Shown here piece after piece: positions 43,028 to 50,920 of a DNA stretch of 59,942 nt. The stretch's first letter is position 1, and each line of letters starts with the position of its first letter. The notes beneath the pieces were generated by a model. It did not search any database and had not been told where the DNA came from. It saw only the letters and a program-made list of their open reading frames with translations. The stretch is taken from assembly GCA_049509915.1 (NCBI GenBank), contig JBEKZL010000005.1, forward strand, positions 1-59,942, in the 5' to 3' direction. This stretch comes from JBEKYD01 sp049509915 (GTDB taxonomy: Bacteria > Acidobacteriota > Terriglobia > Bryobacterales > Bryobacteraceae). The position numbers were made by a program, and so were the translations under genes.

Positions 43028-45677
43028 CTCCTATCACCTCGAAGCCAGCCCAATAGTAAGGCTGCGCTCTATCACCAAACTCTTTCAGAAAATCGAGCTG
43101 CGCCTGCCGAAGGGCCTCGCGAACCTCCAAACCGGCGGCCAAGTGCTCATAGAAAAAGCCCATCAGTGTTGCAGTTGAGCGATCATCTACCTGCCAGAGG
43201 CTCGCGACGACGCTTTTGGCGCCCGCGATCAGAAACGCCCGCGCGAGGTTCATGATGCCTTCCTGACCCTCCAGGCGGCCCGTGCCGGTCTCGCATGCCG
43301 ACAACACCACCAGGTCCGCGTTCAGCCTGGTCTGGCGAATTTCGCGCGACTGCCACAGCCCATCTTCAGAATCATTACCGGCAGCCAGAAGGAGTGCCGC
43401 GCGATCCGGCTCCGATTCATTCACGATACCGTGCGCGGCGATGTGGATGATTTTGAAATCGCGCAGTGGCAGCGCTTTTACGACCGCTTCAGACGCGGTG
43501 GCGCCATCCAGCGTCATACTGTCTGGCCCTAGCACGTGTGCCGCCTCACCGATCTCCTCCCGTGCGAACTGAAGCGGTTTCAAGTCCAGTTTTCCCAAGT
43601 CGAAAAGGCCCCGCGTATTAGTGGCGAGCTGTTCCGTGGCGGACTGCGGCGGACTATATGCGATCCCCAGGAACGGCCTTGCCGCAACTGGTTGCGTCGC
43701 GACGGTCTTCAGTGTGAAATAAATCGTTGCGGATGGAGTGGACGCGATCGTGACTCGCTTGGTTATCGTCGCTCCTTCCCCATCAATCAAGGCCCCGAAC
43801 GGGAGCAGGTGCAAGGACCCATCGGGCACGACGATCACCGACTGGGAATGCTTCGCGAGGGCTGGCGATAGTAGGCGACTGTACAGCGTTTTCGCCAGAT
43901 CTTCCGACTCCTGCTTGTTCCTGACGCCAGAGAGAAACTGAGTTACCAGCCGATCGATTTGTGGCCGTCCTGGAAGCTCGTGGACTTGTAGGCCTGCCTG
44001 CGAGACTTGCAACGCATAGGACTTGTTCGTGTCGAGTACGAATTCGACGAGGCTTTCATCAGCGGCCAACTGATGGCGAATCGCCGCCAGCGACACCGGC
44101 GGGCGCCGGAGCATTTCCATCTCCCTTCGGTTTTGAGCATATTCGGCGCTGCTAATCGAGAAATAAGCCTCATCAAGTTGGTCTAACAATTTGTGCCGCT
44201 GCGCCGTCGACAGGTCCTCGTGCACCAGTTCTCTCTGCAGCCTGGTGATCTGCCGCTCGCCTGGAGTCTCCCGAGTGAGCGGACCAGACTGGCGAGCATA
44301 ACGGATGGAGTCCAAGAGGGCACGCCCGCGGGCACTTTCGACAATGCGAAACGCCTTTTCTGGATCGTGAAGACGATCCCACGCGAGCCGGAAATGCCCA
44401 ATGTAGATGTCACCCACTGCGGCGATCATCTCAGTTTTCACGCGCGAAGTCTGCGCGTTCACGAGCAGGCCGTCGATGAGATCGGTTGCCCGGTCATACA
44501 GCGAGTCAGCAGCGCTCAGATCTCCCATGGCAGCTTCCACCTCAGCTTTCTCCGCGACGTAAAGAGGGAAATCGTAGGCTTCTTCAACAGGCTGGAGGAC
44601 TTGGATCCCGCTACTGATGGCCAGTACCGCCTTCGCCGGCGCGGACTCGGCGCGGTACAACTGCGATAGGTGCAGGAAGCCGTCAGCTTCCTCTCGTGGC
44701 AGATCGGCTGCTTTCGAAATCTCAACGACTTCTTTGAAGGACTGCTCAGCGCGATTGAAATCGTGCTCATCGAGCGCCAACTGGCCAGCCTGGTTGAGAA
44801 GCTCTGTTTCGGCTCCCCGTACACCGTTCCGTCGCGCCGAATCCAGGGTGCCGTCCAGAATTTTCTTGGCCTCCTCACGCCCTCGCGCTTTCTGCGGTTC
44901 AGGAAGCTCCAATAGCGCTCGGACTCTGGCAATGGAGAATTGCAAGGGCATCTCGCTGTAGTGATTTTTTCGTGCCAATTCTTCGACGCGGCTCAGAAGC
45001 TGCTCAGCCCTATCGGCCATACCATTGACCGACATGCCGTTTGCGAGCCACGTCGCAAAAGAAACCTCGCCCGAGATGTCGCCCAACTGCTCTGCCTTCG
45101 TGACAGCTAGGTAAAGGGCGGCGCCCGCTGCCCCGATATTACCTTTCAATCCTGCAACCAATCCCAGCTCGCCGTTCGCACGATTCTGCCACTTGCGATC
45201 ACCGGCGGCTGTAGCGACCGCAAGCAGTTCTCTCCAGTCATCCTCGGCCGCGGCCGTATCCAAATTCAGGTCGATGTTGCCCAAGAGCGCCAGCCCTTGG
45301 ATTTTCAATTGTGGATCTCCTTCCACCGCCGGATCTGTTATGTCGCGGACAACTAGATCCCGCGTCGCCCGGTACGAACCGGATTCTGCGTCCCAATGGA
45401 GCCGGCCAAACCTAGCGCGTAGCTCACTCCGACGGTCACCTGCTTGCTGGAATTCTTTCTCCGCTTTCGCATATAGCGGTGCGGCTTTGAACCAGTTGCC
45501 TTGTTCGGCAAGGCGATCCGCCTGGGAAAGAAGTTCGTTGGGAGGTTGCGCCTGTCCGCTGGTCGCGGCCATTATGCCGGCGGCGATGACTTGAGCCGCG
45601 GTCCGAAACCAAGGGCGGTCGAACCTACCCAGTCGATTAGCAACGCCCCTGCGCTGGCCCCGGCCGGAAAACAACAT
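42957..45677 (-). CDS. TPR-CHAT protein (caspase-like protease), 906 aa
   Basis: Long N-terminal array of tetratricopeptide-like helices ('LLSQADRLAEQGNWFKAAPL', 'EHDFNRAEQSFKEVVEISKA', 'AEVEAAMGDLSAADSLYDRA') and a C-terminal CHAT domain. The catalytic pair is visible: His749 in IIHIAAHGIV and Cys795 in VVLSACETGTG, with the usual 'FLIAGAKSVVASLWQVDD' after it. A hydrophobic stretch at about 27-43 (TAAQVIAAGIMAATSGQAQ) looks like a signal peptide, so it may act outside the cytoplasm, unlike cytoplasmic relatives such as Csx29. CHAT proteases cleave partner proteins; the target is unknown. The S41 peptidase gene is translationally linked downstream. Confidence 0.88.
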   Translation of the reverse strand: MLFSGRGQRRGVANRLGRFDRPWFRTAAQVIAAGIMAATSGQAQPPNELLSQADRLAEQGNWFKAAPLYAKAEKEFQQAGDRRSELRARFGRLHWDAESGSYRATRDLVVRDITDPAVEGDPQLKIQGLALLGNIDLNLDTAAAEDDWRELLAVATAAGDRKWQNRANGELGLVAGLKGNIGAAGAALYLAVTKAEQLGDISGEVSFATWLANGMSVNGMADRAEQLLSRVEELARKNHYSEMPLQFSIARVRALLELPEPQKARGREEAKKILDGTLDSARRNGVRGAETELLNQAGQLALDEHDFNRAEQSFKEVVEISKAADLPREEADGFLHLSQLYRAESAPAKAVLAISSGIQVLQPVEEAYDFPLYVAEKAEVEAAMGDLSAADSLYDRATDLIDGLLVNAQTSRVKTEMIAAVGDIYIGHFRLAWDRLHDPEKAFRIVESARGRALLDSIRYARQSGPLTRETPGERQITRLQRELVHEDLSTAQRHKLLDQLDEAYFSISSAEYAQNRREMEMLRRPPVSLAAIRHQLAADESLVEFVLDTNKSYALQVSQAGLQVHELPGRPQIDRLVTQFLSGVRNKQESEDLAKTLYSRLLSPALAKHSQSVIVVPDGSLHLLPFGALIDGEGATITKRVTIASTPSATIYFTLKTVATQPVAARPFLGIAYSPPQSATEQLATNTRGLFDLGKLDLKPLQFAREEIGEAAHVLGPDSMTLDGATASEAVVKALPLRDFKIIHIAAHGIVNESEPDRAALLLAAGNDSEDGLWQSREIRQTRLNADLVVLSACETGTGRLEGQEGIMNLARAFLIAGAKSVVASLWQVDDRSTATLMGFFYEHLAAGLEVREALRQAQLDFLKEFGDRAQPYYWAGFEVIGDGTRRINFKTNKPKPGPAKANIR

Positions 45678-45890
45678 ATATGCAGTACGCCCTTCGAACC
45701 CACCGGCGTGACAGCAAGGTTATTTGGGAATGTTGCGAAACTCACAAAACTTCAACGCTGAGGCAATGCCGAAGCACCCCGCAACGGCTAGTTCCGGAAG
45801 ATTGCCAAATTCTCGCGCTCGGCAGCTCTCCTCCCGCGGAGACGTCACCATCTCCTAGAACTGCGGCCTACCGGGTAGAGGACCAAAGAC

Positions 45891-46769
45891 GTGGACCGAA
45901 CCAGCGAGGCGGTGACCCGACAGATTGTGGCCATGGGCACCGGCGAATTCGAGATCGGGCTGTACAAGCCTGATGGCCCTGGCAACGGAGAACCTCCGAT
46001 GATTCCGCGAATCTGGACGATGCAGGCAGTCGTGAAGTCGATCCCCTGGTTGCGACTCCAGAACCGCAATGGTCGGAACATCTATATTCGACCACGAGGC
46101 GAACACAACTTGAGCCTGATCGATGACCTCACGGCCGAATCCATTGAGCGGATGAAAAGAGAGGGATTTCGTCCGGCATTGGTGGTCGAAACTTCGCCGG
46201 GGAATTTTCAAGCATGGCTCAAACACTCGCGGCGTCTTCCGAAGGAATTGAGCACAGCGGTTGCCCGATCACTTGCCCAGGAATTCAAGGGGGATCTCGG
46301 CGCTGCCGACTGGCGCCATTTCGGTCGCCTGGCCGGGTTCACCAATCGAAAGGAAAAATACAAGGCTGAGGGTCTATTTCCTTTCGTCCTGCTGCGTCAG
46401 GCGAACGGGTTACCTTATCCAGAAGCAGAGCGATTCATTGCCGGAATAGAACGACAGTTCGATCGCGATCGTCAAGAACGTGAACGACGAAGGGCTACCG
46501 CACCGCGAAGTGAGCCTCCCGGAATCTTGCGGAACATCGACAGCTTTCGTGCGAATCCAACCTACGCCGGCGACGGCACCCGCATTGACCTCGCATATTC
46601 GATATACGCCCTCGCACACGGAGTTCCGGATAGCGAGATCGAATTTGCCATCCGCAGCCGAGACCTGACACACAAAGGTAACGAGAAGCGGCAGGCTGAC
46701 TACATCGAGCGGACCATAAGAAAAGCGGCAAACGTCGTTGACCGAGGTTCGCACGCCTTTGGCCGTTAA
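45891..46769 (+). CDS. RepB-like DNA primase domain protein (292 aa)
   Basis: The chain matches RepB-type primase domains of mobilisable elements: 'NRNGRNIYIRPRGEHNLSLI' with 'IDDLT', 'FRPALVVETSPGNFQAWLKH', 'VARSLAQEFKGDLGAADWRH' and 'FGRLAGFTNRKEKY'. Such primases start complementary-strand synthesis on transferred single-stranded DNA. The C-terminal 90 residues are a helical extension. Start is GTG 45891, with GAGGA about 9 bases upstream. It is convergent with traM and sits beside the DNA-processing genes, the place of the TraC primase function in RP4. Confidence 0.8.
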   Translation: MDRTSEAVTRQIVAMGTGEFEIGLYKPDGPGNGEPPMIPRIWTMQAVVKSIPWLRLQNRNGRNIYIRPRGEHNLSLIDDLTAESIERMKREGFRPALVVETSPGNFQAWLKHSRRLPKELSTAVARSLAQEFKGDLGAADWRHFGRLAGFTNRKEKYKAEGLFPFVLLRQANGLPYPEAERFIAGIERQFDRDRQERERRRATAPRSEPPGILRNIDSFRANPTYAGDGTRIDLAYSIYALAHGVPDSEIEFAIRSRDLTHKGNEKRQADYIERTIRKAANVVDRGSHAFGR

Positions 46770-46795
46770 GCCGTCCCGCGCACCCTCAGGGGCGT

Positions 46796-47203
46796 TTAGC
46801 GCAATATCGTACCCACCCAGACACCGCAACCAAATAGAGCTATTCCTGCAAGCATCCCTATCACAGCCCACCGCTGAGCAATGGCTTTTGCATCCGATCC
46901 AATCCTTTCTTGGGCCCGGATAGAGCCGTTACCGACGTTTCGTGCCGCTTCTTGCCGGAGCACCGAGGCGAAGTCACGGGCCCTTTCTGCAAGGAAGCTA
47001 CCCGCGCGAACCTGGACACTTTCCACTGCCTGTTCAAATTCCCGGGTCGCGGTCCGGATCCCTTCGACGACTTCGTTCGTCGCCGACTCCAAGACGAGGC
47101 GATTCAACGTGACCACCGCCATAATCGGGTCATCCTGATCGACCCGGATGCGATGTTCGGCGGAGACTTTCGCTGCGAGTTCTTTCAGGTCCAATTGGCG
47201 CAT
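46796..47203 (-). CDS. traM: TraM-like conjugal transfer protein
   Basis: A 135-residue protein with an N-terminal polar/coiled-coil part ('ATREFEQAVESVQVRAGSFL') and a C-terminal membrane helix (WAVIGMLAGIALFGCGVWVG). Length, topology and position directly after traL match TraM of RP4-type transfer regions. RP4 TraM is needed for efficient transfer but its biochemistry is not known. The gene starts 12 bp after traL ends. Confidence 0.7.
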   Translation of the reverse strand: MRQLDLKELAAKVSAEHRIRVDQDDPIMAVVTLNRLVLESATNEVVEGIRTATREFEQAVESVQVRAGSFLAERARDFASVLRQEAARNVGNGSIRAQERIGSDAKAIAQRWAVIGMLAGIALFGCGVWVGTILR

Positions 47204-47215
47204 AAGGGAGGGCGA

Positions 47216-47986
47216 TCAGAAGGCCAGTCTGTCGAGTTGCTCGAATAGGTCGCGCTGAACCAACTTCAGCCTTTGCTTGGCCATAATTGTATTTCTCGCC
47301 GTCGTGATGGCTTCCTGGAAAGTGAGCTTGGCCGAAATCATCTCCTCGACATCGCGCCCGAAGGTATCCTGGTTCCGCTTTGTGAAGATTACTGCGCCAC
47401 AGACTTTTTCCGCGTTGTCGCGATAGGCGGCCATCTCCGAGAACTTCTTACCTTCGGCTTCTACACGCCCGAAGTATTCGTTGACCCAGACCACGATGTT
47501 ACGCTCCTGGGTCGTCTGCGCCAGTTCATTAAAGCCATTCAACGTATCGACAAGCGCTTGGCCGCCGGTGATCACCGTATGCACGTAGACGCGCCGCTCA
47601 TGTTGGCGAAGGTAATCGAGTGCGCTGTTTTCCAGCAGATAGTGCCATAACGGCAAAAATGTCGAAGCGCCATTGTCAACCACAAACGTGGTGCCGTCCT
47701 CGGTCAAGAACCGCTCCATCAGGGTATCGAACGAGCGCTGGTCGATCCGGTTGTGTTCGTCCCGGAGGTTTAGCCGATCGGCGCCTAAGGCGCTGTACTG
47801 GGCCAGCGTCCGGTTTACCGGATCGGTATCGATACATCGAACGTCGCGTCCGATCTCCCGGAGGTACTGAGCCAGCACTGAGGCGATCAGGCTTTTCCCC
47901 ACACCGCCTTTACCCTGCAAGGTCAAGTGAACGGCGGCGCGGTTATCGCTTCCGTTGGTCAAGGATTGTCCTGCGGTTTTCGGCAT
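47216..47986 (-). CDS. traL: TraL-like P-loop ATPase (ParA/MinD type)
   Basis: Deviant Walker A motif 'LTLQGKGGVGKSLIASVLAQ' near the N-terminus, then 'DVRCIDTDPVNRTLAQY' and 'TFVVDNGASTFLPLWHYLLE'. This follows TraL of RP4 and related ICEs, in the order traK-traL-traM. It probably partitions or recruits relaxosome components at the channel. A plasmid-partition ParA is the alternative, but no ParB gene is adjacent. Confidence 0.82.
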   Translation of the reverse strand: MPKTAGQSLTNGSDNRAAVHLTLQGKGGVGKSLIASVLAQYLREIGRDVRCIDTDPVNRTLAQYSALGADRLNLRDEHNRIDQRSFDTLMERFLTEDGTTFVVDNGASTFLPLWHYLLENSALDYLRQHERRVYVHTVITGGQALVDTLNGFNELAQTTQERNIVVWVNEYFGRVEAEGKKFSEMAAYRDNAEKVCGAVIFTKRNQDTFGRDVEEMISAKLTFQEAITTARNTIMAKQRLKLVQRDLFEQLDRLAF

Positions 47987-48004
47987 CGGGATTTCTTTCC
48001 TCCC

Positions 48005-48532
48005 TCAAATCAGCTTTTTTGGGTCGGGTTCTTCGTTGTAGTTGAAACCAGGCCGGTTACGATCGCGCTCCAGAACGTTTTCGAGCGGGTCACGTAGTTT
48101 GCCTTGAATGGCCGTCAGGGACGCCGTCGGCGGCGTTTCATCTTGAATGCGCGGCCTGTTTTGGGCGGAAGCCCGTATAACGGCCTCCGAGAGTTCTGCT
48201 TGAGGTTCTCGGATCTGCAATTGAGCCGCTTCATCTCGGCGTCGGAGTTGGCCGATATAGTGCGACAAGCGTCCGTAGCCGATTTTCAGTCCAATTTCGT
48301 TCACCCAAGCCCACACGTCCTTCAGGCTGTGACCGGCGGCGAGTAGATCCCGGATGTCCGGCCATGCTTGGCGCACTTGCCCCGCCTTGGTGCGCGGTTT
48401 TTCCCGCAGTCGTTTGCGGAGCCGGTTTAGATCTAGATGGTCACTGAAGTTGCCGGGCACGGTTCTAAGCCGTACGCCACGTCCCGGCGGCTCAGTGACC
48501 GTATGTCTCAGGAATTCACCAGGAAATCCCAC
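48005..48532 (-). CDS. traK: TraK-like oriT-binding protein
   Basis: The middle region 'KAGQVRQAWPDIRDLLAAGH', 'SLKDVWAWVNEIGLKIGYGR', 'LSHYIGQLRRR' has the form of the TraK DNA-binding domain, and the gene heads a traK-L-M series as in RP4. TraK wraps and bends oriT so the relaxase can act. The frame starts with GTG at 48532; an internal GTG near 48457 is also possible because the first 25 residues are not typical. It is divergent from traJ and the relaxase gene, with the probable oriT between. Confidence 0.72.
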   Translation of the reverse strand: MGFPGEFLRHTVTEPPGRGVRLRTVPGNFSDHLDLNRLRKRLREKPRTKAGQVRQAWPDIRDLLAAGHSLKDVWAWVNEIGLKIGYGRLSHYIGQLRRRDEAAQLQIREPQAELSEAVIRASAQNRPRIQDETPPTASLTAIQGKLRDPLENVLERDRNRPGFNYNEEPDPKKLI

Positions 48533-48722
48533 AAAAGTCTCAGAGGCACATCGGTCTAACAGAGAATCCCCAGAAAGTTTCAGATTTTCACCACATTATC
48601 TCGCCCTCAACAAAGCAACTCCAACCATCAGTCGTCAAAACATCGGTAGTGGAACATAAAGGAAACGGGCACGTTCTTGGGCGCCCCGGAGCTTAAGAAC
48701 CGCACAATGTGTGACTTCCGGC

Positions 48723-48759
48723 GTGCACAGTTGTACCCGTTTCGTGCACGTTTGTGCAC
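48723..48759. repeat. Three GTGCAC sites in helical phase
   Basis: GTGCAC occurs at 48723-48728, 48744-48749 and 48754-48759, spaced 21 and 10 bp, i.e. two turns and one turn of the helix. The last two form a larger palindrome, CGTGCAC-GTT-TGTGCACG. Such phasing suggests cooperative binding by TraJ or TraK. Confidence 0.55.
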
Positions 48760-48792
48760 GGTGGTTGAGATGTCACTTCCCGGCCGTCCTCG

Positions 48793-48809
48793 GACCTATG
48801 GAATAGGTC
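48793..48809 (+). promoter_or_regulatory. Perfect inverted repeat over the traJ ribosome-binding region
   Basis: GACCTAT-GGA-ATAGGTC, 7-bp arms with a 3-base loop, ends 5 bases before the traJ ATG. It can act as a DNA operator for the autoregulator or as an RNA hairpin that hides the ribosome-binding site. Confidence 0.5.
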
Positions 48810-48814
48810 AACCG

Positions 48815-49249
48815 ATGGCAAAGAAACAGAAGACAGTCGCCCGCGGGCTGCGCTATGACGCGGAGCTGAACAACCGGATCGAGGCGGCAGCGAAGAAGGG
48901 CGGGTTCTCCTGTGGCAGCGCGTTCATGCGTGCGGCGATCGAGCGAGAATTGGCTGGCCGTGAAAGCGACGTGGATGCGGCGGAGCAGAGAATCGCGGCG
49001 AGTCTGGATCGCATGGCCCGAGAAATTCGCAATGTGAGATTAGGCCAGCAGGCGTTGTTCGCTTTTGTAGATGTGCTGGCGAAGACGCTCTTGACCTGTG
49101 TGCCAGAGCCGCCGAGCGATGTGCAACACCAAGCCGTCGCGCGTGGCAAAGCGCGTTACGACCGGTTTCTTAAAAGTGTGGGCATAGGAATGGTTGGCGA
49201 TTCCGAAGTCGCCATGAAAGAGTTGTTGGGCCGTGGCAACGAAAAGTGA
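48815..49249 (+). CDS. traJ: TraJ-like relaxosome accessory protein (144 aa)
   Basis: The N-terminal part 'RGLRYDAELNNRIEAAAKKG' with 'SCGSAFMRAAIERELAGRE' is a ribbon-helix-helix-like DNA-binding region as in TraJ/MobC-type proteins that load the relaxase on oriT. A helical C-terminus follows. The ATG at 48815 (MAKKQKTVARGL) is chosen because the longer frame runs through the oriT repeats. It overlaps the relaxase gene by 17 bp and is divergent from traK, the RP4 arrangement. Confidence 0.75.
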   Translation: MAKKQKTVARGLRYDAELNNRIEAAAKKGGFSCGSAFMRAAIERELAGRESDVDAAEQRIAASLDRMAREIRNVRLGQQALFAFVDVLAKTLLTCVPEPPSDVQHQAVARGKARYDRFLKSVGIGMVGDSEVAMKELLGRGNEK

Positions 49250-50687
49250 GGGCGAGCGGGAATTCCGGATTCGTCCTCGGCGCCCCCGAACTTCGCGGGA
49301 AAGCGAAGCGTTCGCCTGGTCGCCCGCCATGAGGACGGTCCTTCAATACGCCAGAAGCTCTCGGCGGCGCCGAAACCGGCAGTCCCACGGTGCCGTTGGC
49401 GGTCGGCGGCAGTTCAACCAGCGATGCGCGGTGCGCATGATGTACGCGCCGAATAGAATTACCGGACAGTGGCGAGCGCACGGCCGCTACATCTCCCGCG
49501 AAAGCGTAAGAAATGGCGACCTAGCCACCGTTTTGGGCAACCAACCCGAAGGCGTCGCGCTGGCTGACATTCTCGATGGGTGGCAGAAAGCCGGCGATCC
49601 GCGGCTCTGGAAAATGATCATATCGCCGGAATTTGGCGAACGAATCGACCTGAACCAACTGAGTCGTGATCTCATCGGCAGGATGGAAAAAGATCTCGGC
49701 TCGCGCCTGGACTGGGTTGCTGTCGCACATTTCAATACCGAACACCCGCACGTTCACGTAGCTCTGCGCGGAATTAAAGACGATGGCTCCCCGCTCGATC
49801 TTGGGCGCGAGTACGTCCGCAACGGGATAAGGTCCATTGCCGAAGACTTTTGCACGCGTCAGATTGGGTATCGGAACCAGGCGGACGCGATGGCGGCCGA
49901 ACGGCGGGAGATTCAGGAGTGCCGGTATACGTCCTTGGACCGTATTATCAATCGGGCGAGCGCGGCCAGGCAGATTAACGACGAAAATGGCGGCAGCCAC
50001 TTCGTTGTGCGCCGGGACCAGAACGCCGTCCGCGGTGAATTCGCAAAGATCCGGGAGCAGCATATCGCCGCCCGGCTGATCATACTACAAAAAATGGGCC
50101 TTGCCGAGGAGGTCGGATGTGGCGATTGGCATGTCCGGAGCGATCTTGAGGGCGTGCTGCGGGCGATGCAGCGTGCCGGGGATCGCCAGAAGATGCTCGC
50201 TGCGCAGGGAGCACTCCTATCGGACGAGCGTCTGCAGCTTGTGGTCTTGGAACAGCGGAATCTGAGAGCCCTGGAGGGCCGGGTGTTGGTACATGGTGAA
50301 GACGAGTTCGGCGCGAACGCCGGGCGCAATTATGTCCTTATCGAAGGCACCGATGCCAGGGTGCACCTGGTGTATTACTCGCCGGAGTTAGAAGAGGCGC
50401 GCGGCAGAGGGCAACTCCGCCCGAATGCGTTCGTGCGTCTCCGAAAGCAGTTCGAGAACGGGCGACCGATAGTTGAAGTCGCAGACTTTGGCGATGCCGA
50501 GAAGATCTTGGGGAACCGACGCTACCTGGAGGCAACGGTTCGTCCGCTGGTCAAACGAGGCATCATTCCCACTGAAGATGGCTGGGGTGGTTGGCTAGGC
50601 CGTTATCAGGCCGCGCTTGCACAAGCCGCCGTCTCAATTGAGCGGGATGCGGTGAAAAAGAGCCACCGAGAAACCCACCAGCGCTAG
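49233..50687 (+). CDS. Relaxase (TraI/VirD2-like, MobP type)
   Basis: Nicks oriT and leads the transferred strand. The 484-residue chain has a family N-terminus (REFRIRPRRPRTSR), a candidate nucleophile Tyr86 in GRYISRE, a segment 'KMIISPEFGERIDLNQLSRD' (motif II-like) and the three-His metal motif in AHFNTEHPHVHVALRG (His166, 171, 173, 175). The C-terminal half resembles the DUF3363 region of Agrobacterium-type relaxases. Start is GTG 49233, overlapping the end of traJ. Tyr assignment is tentative. Confidence 0.88.
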   Translation: MATKSEGEREFRIRPRRPRTSRESEAFAWSPAMRTVLQYARSSRRRRNRQSHGAVGGRRQFNQRCAVRMMYAPNRITGQWRAHGRYISRESVRNGDLATVLGNQPEGVALADILDGWQKAGDPRLWKMIISPEFGERIDLNQLSRDLIGRMEKDLGSRLDWVAVAHFNTEHPHVHVALRGIKDDGSPLDLGREYVRNGIRSIAEDFCTRQIGYRNQADAMAAERREIQECRYTSLDRIINRASAARQINDENGGSHFVVRRDQNAVRGEFAKIREQHIAARLIILQKMGLAEEVGCGDWHVRSDLEGVLRAMQRAGDRQKMLAAQGALLSDERLQLVVLEQRNLRALEGRVLVHGEDEFGANAGRNYVLIEGTDARVHLVYYSPELEEARGRGQLRPNAFVRLRKQFENGRPIVEVADFGDAEKILGNRRYLEATVRPLVKRGIIPTEDGWGGWLGRYQAALAQAAVSIERDAVKKSHRETHQR

Positions 50688-50776
50688 CGACCTCGAGTCC
50701 TCGATGTCACGGCCGTGCGCCGCTACGACCTACCAGGTGGGGTCTGCCATTCTTTGACCCACTCCTGGAGGCATAC

Positions 50777-50920
50777 ATGAACAACCTTGACGACAATCCA
50801 ATACCGTCGCCCGACGAAATTGGATGCGAACCACTACTCGGATCTGGTTTTGAAGGCGAGCCGTCTGATCCCGACTTCACTACAAAGCACACCCAGCCTT
50901 TGGAGGAGGGTGCGCGATGA
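50777..50920 (+). CDS. Tiny acidic protein (47 aa) coupled to ardC
   Basis: ATG 50777 is preceded by GGAGG at a 7-base spacing. The 47 residues include 11 Asp/Glu and only two Lys/Arg ('MNNLDDNPIPSPDEIG', 'FEGEPSDPDF', 'LEEGAR'). Its stop overlaps the ardC start (ATGA at 50917-50920), so both should be translated from one message. No family is known. A DNA-mimic or accessory antirestriction role is a guess from its charge and neighbour. Confidence 0.65.
   Translation: MNNLDDNPIPSPDEIGCEPLLGSGFEGEPSDPDFTTKHTQPLEEGAR

Larger units (their letters stand above)
48533..48814. other. oriT: Probable oriT / relaxosome assembly region
   Basis: The only large non-coding stretch between divergent traK and traJ-relaxase genes, exactly where RP4 has oriT. 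It contains a GTTCTT/AAGAAC inverted repeat (48673-48700) enclosing GGGCGCCC, three GTGCAC sites and a hairpin before traJ. The IncP nic consensus (YATCCTG-Y) was not found by eye, so the nick site is not assigned. Confidence 0.55.

Noticed and set aside
47216..47986. ParA plasmid-partition protein
   Set aside because: No ParB or centromere-like repeat is adjacent; the traK-L-M order and sequence favour TraL.
49233..49440. Start of the relaxase at an internal ATG (near 49428-49442)
   Set aside because: The upstream residues match the usual N-terminus of this relaxase family (REFRIRPRRP), so the GTG at 49233 is preferred.
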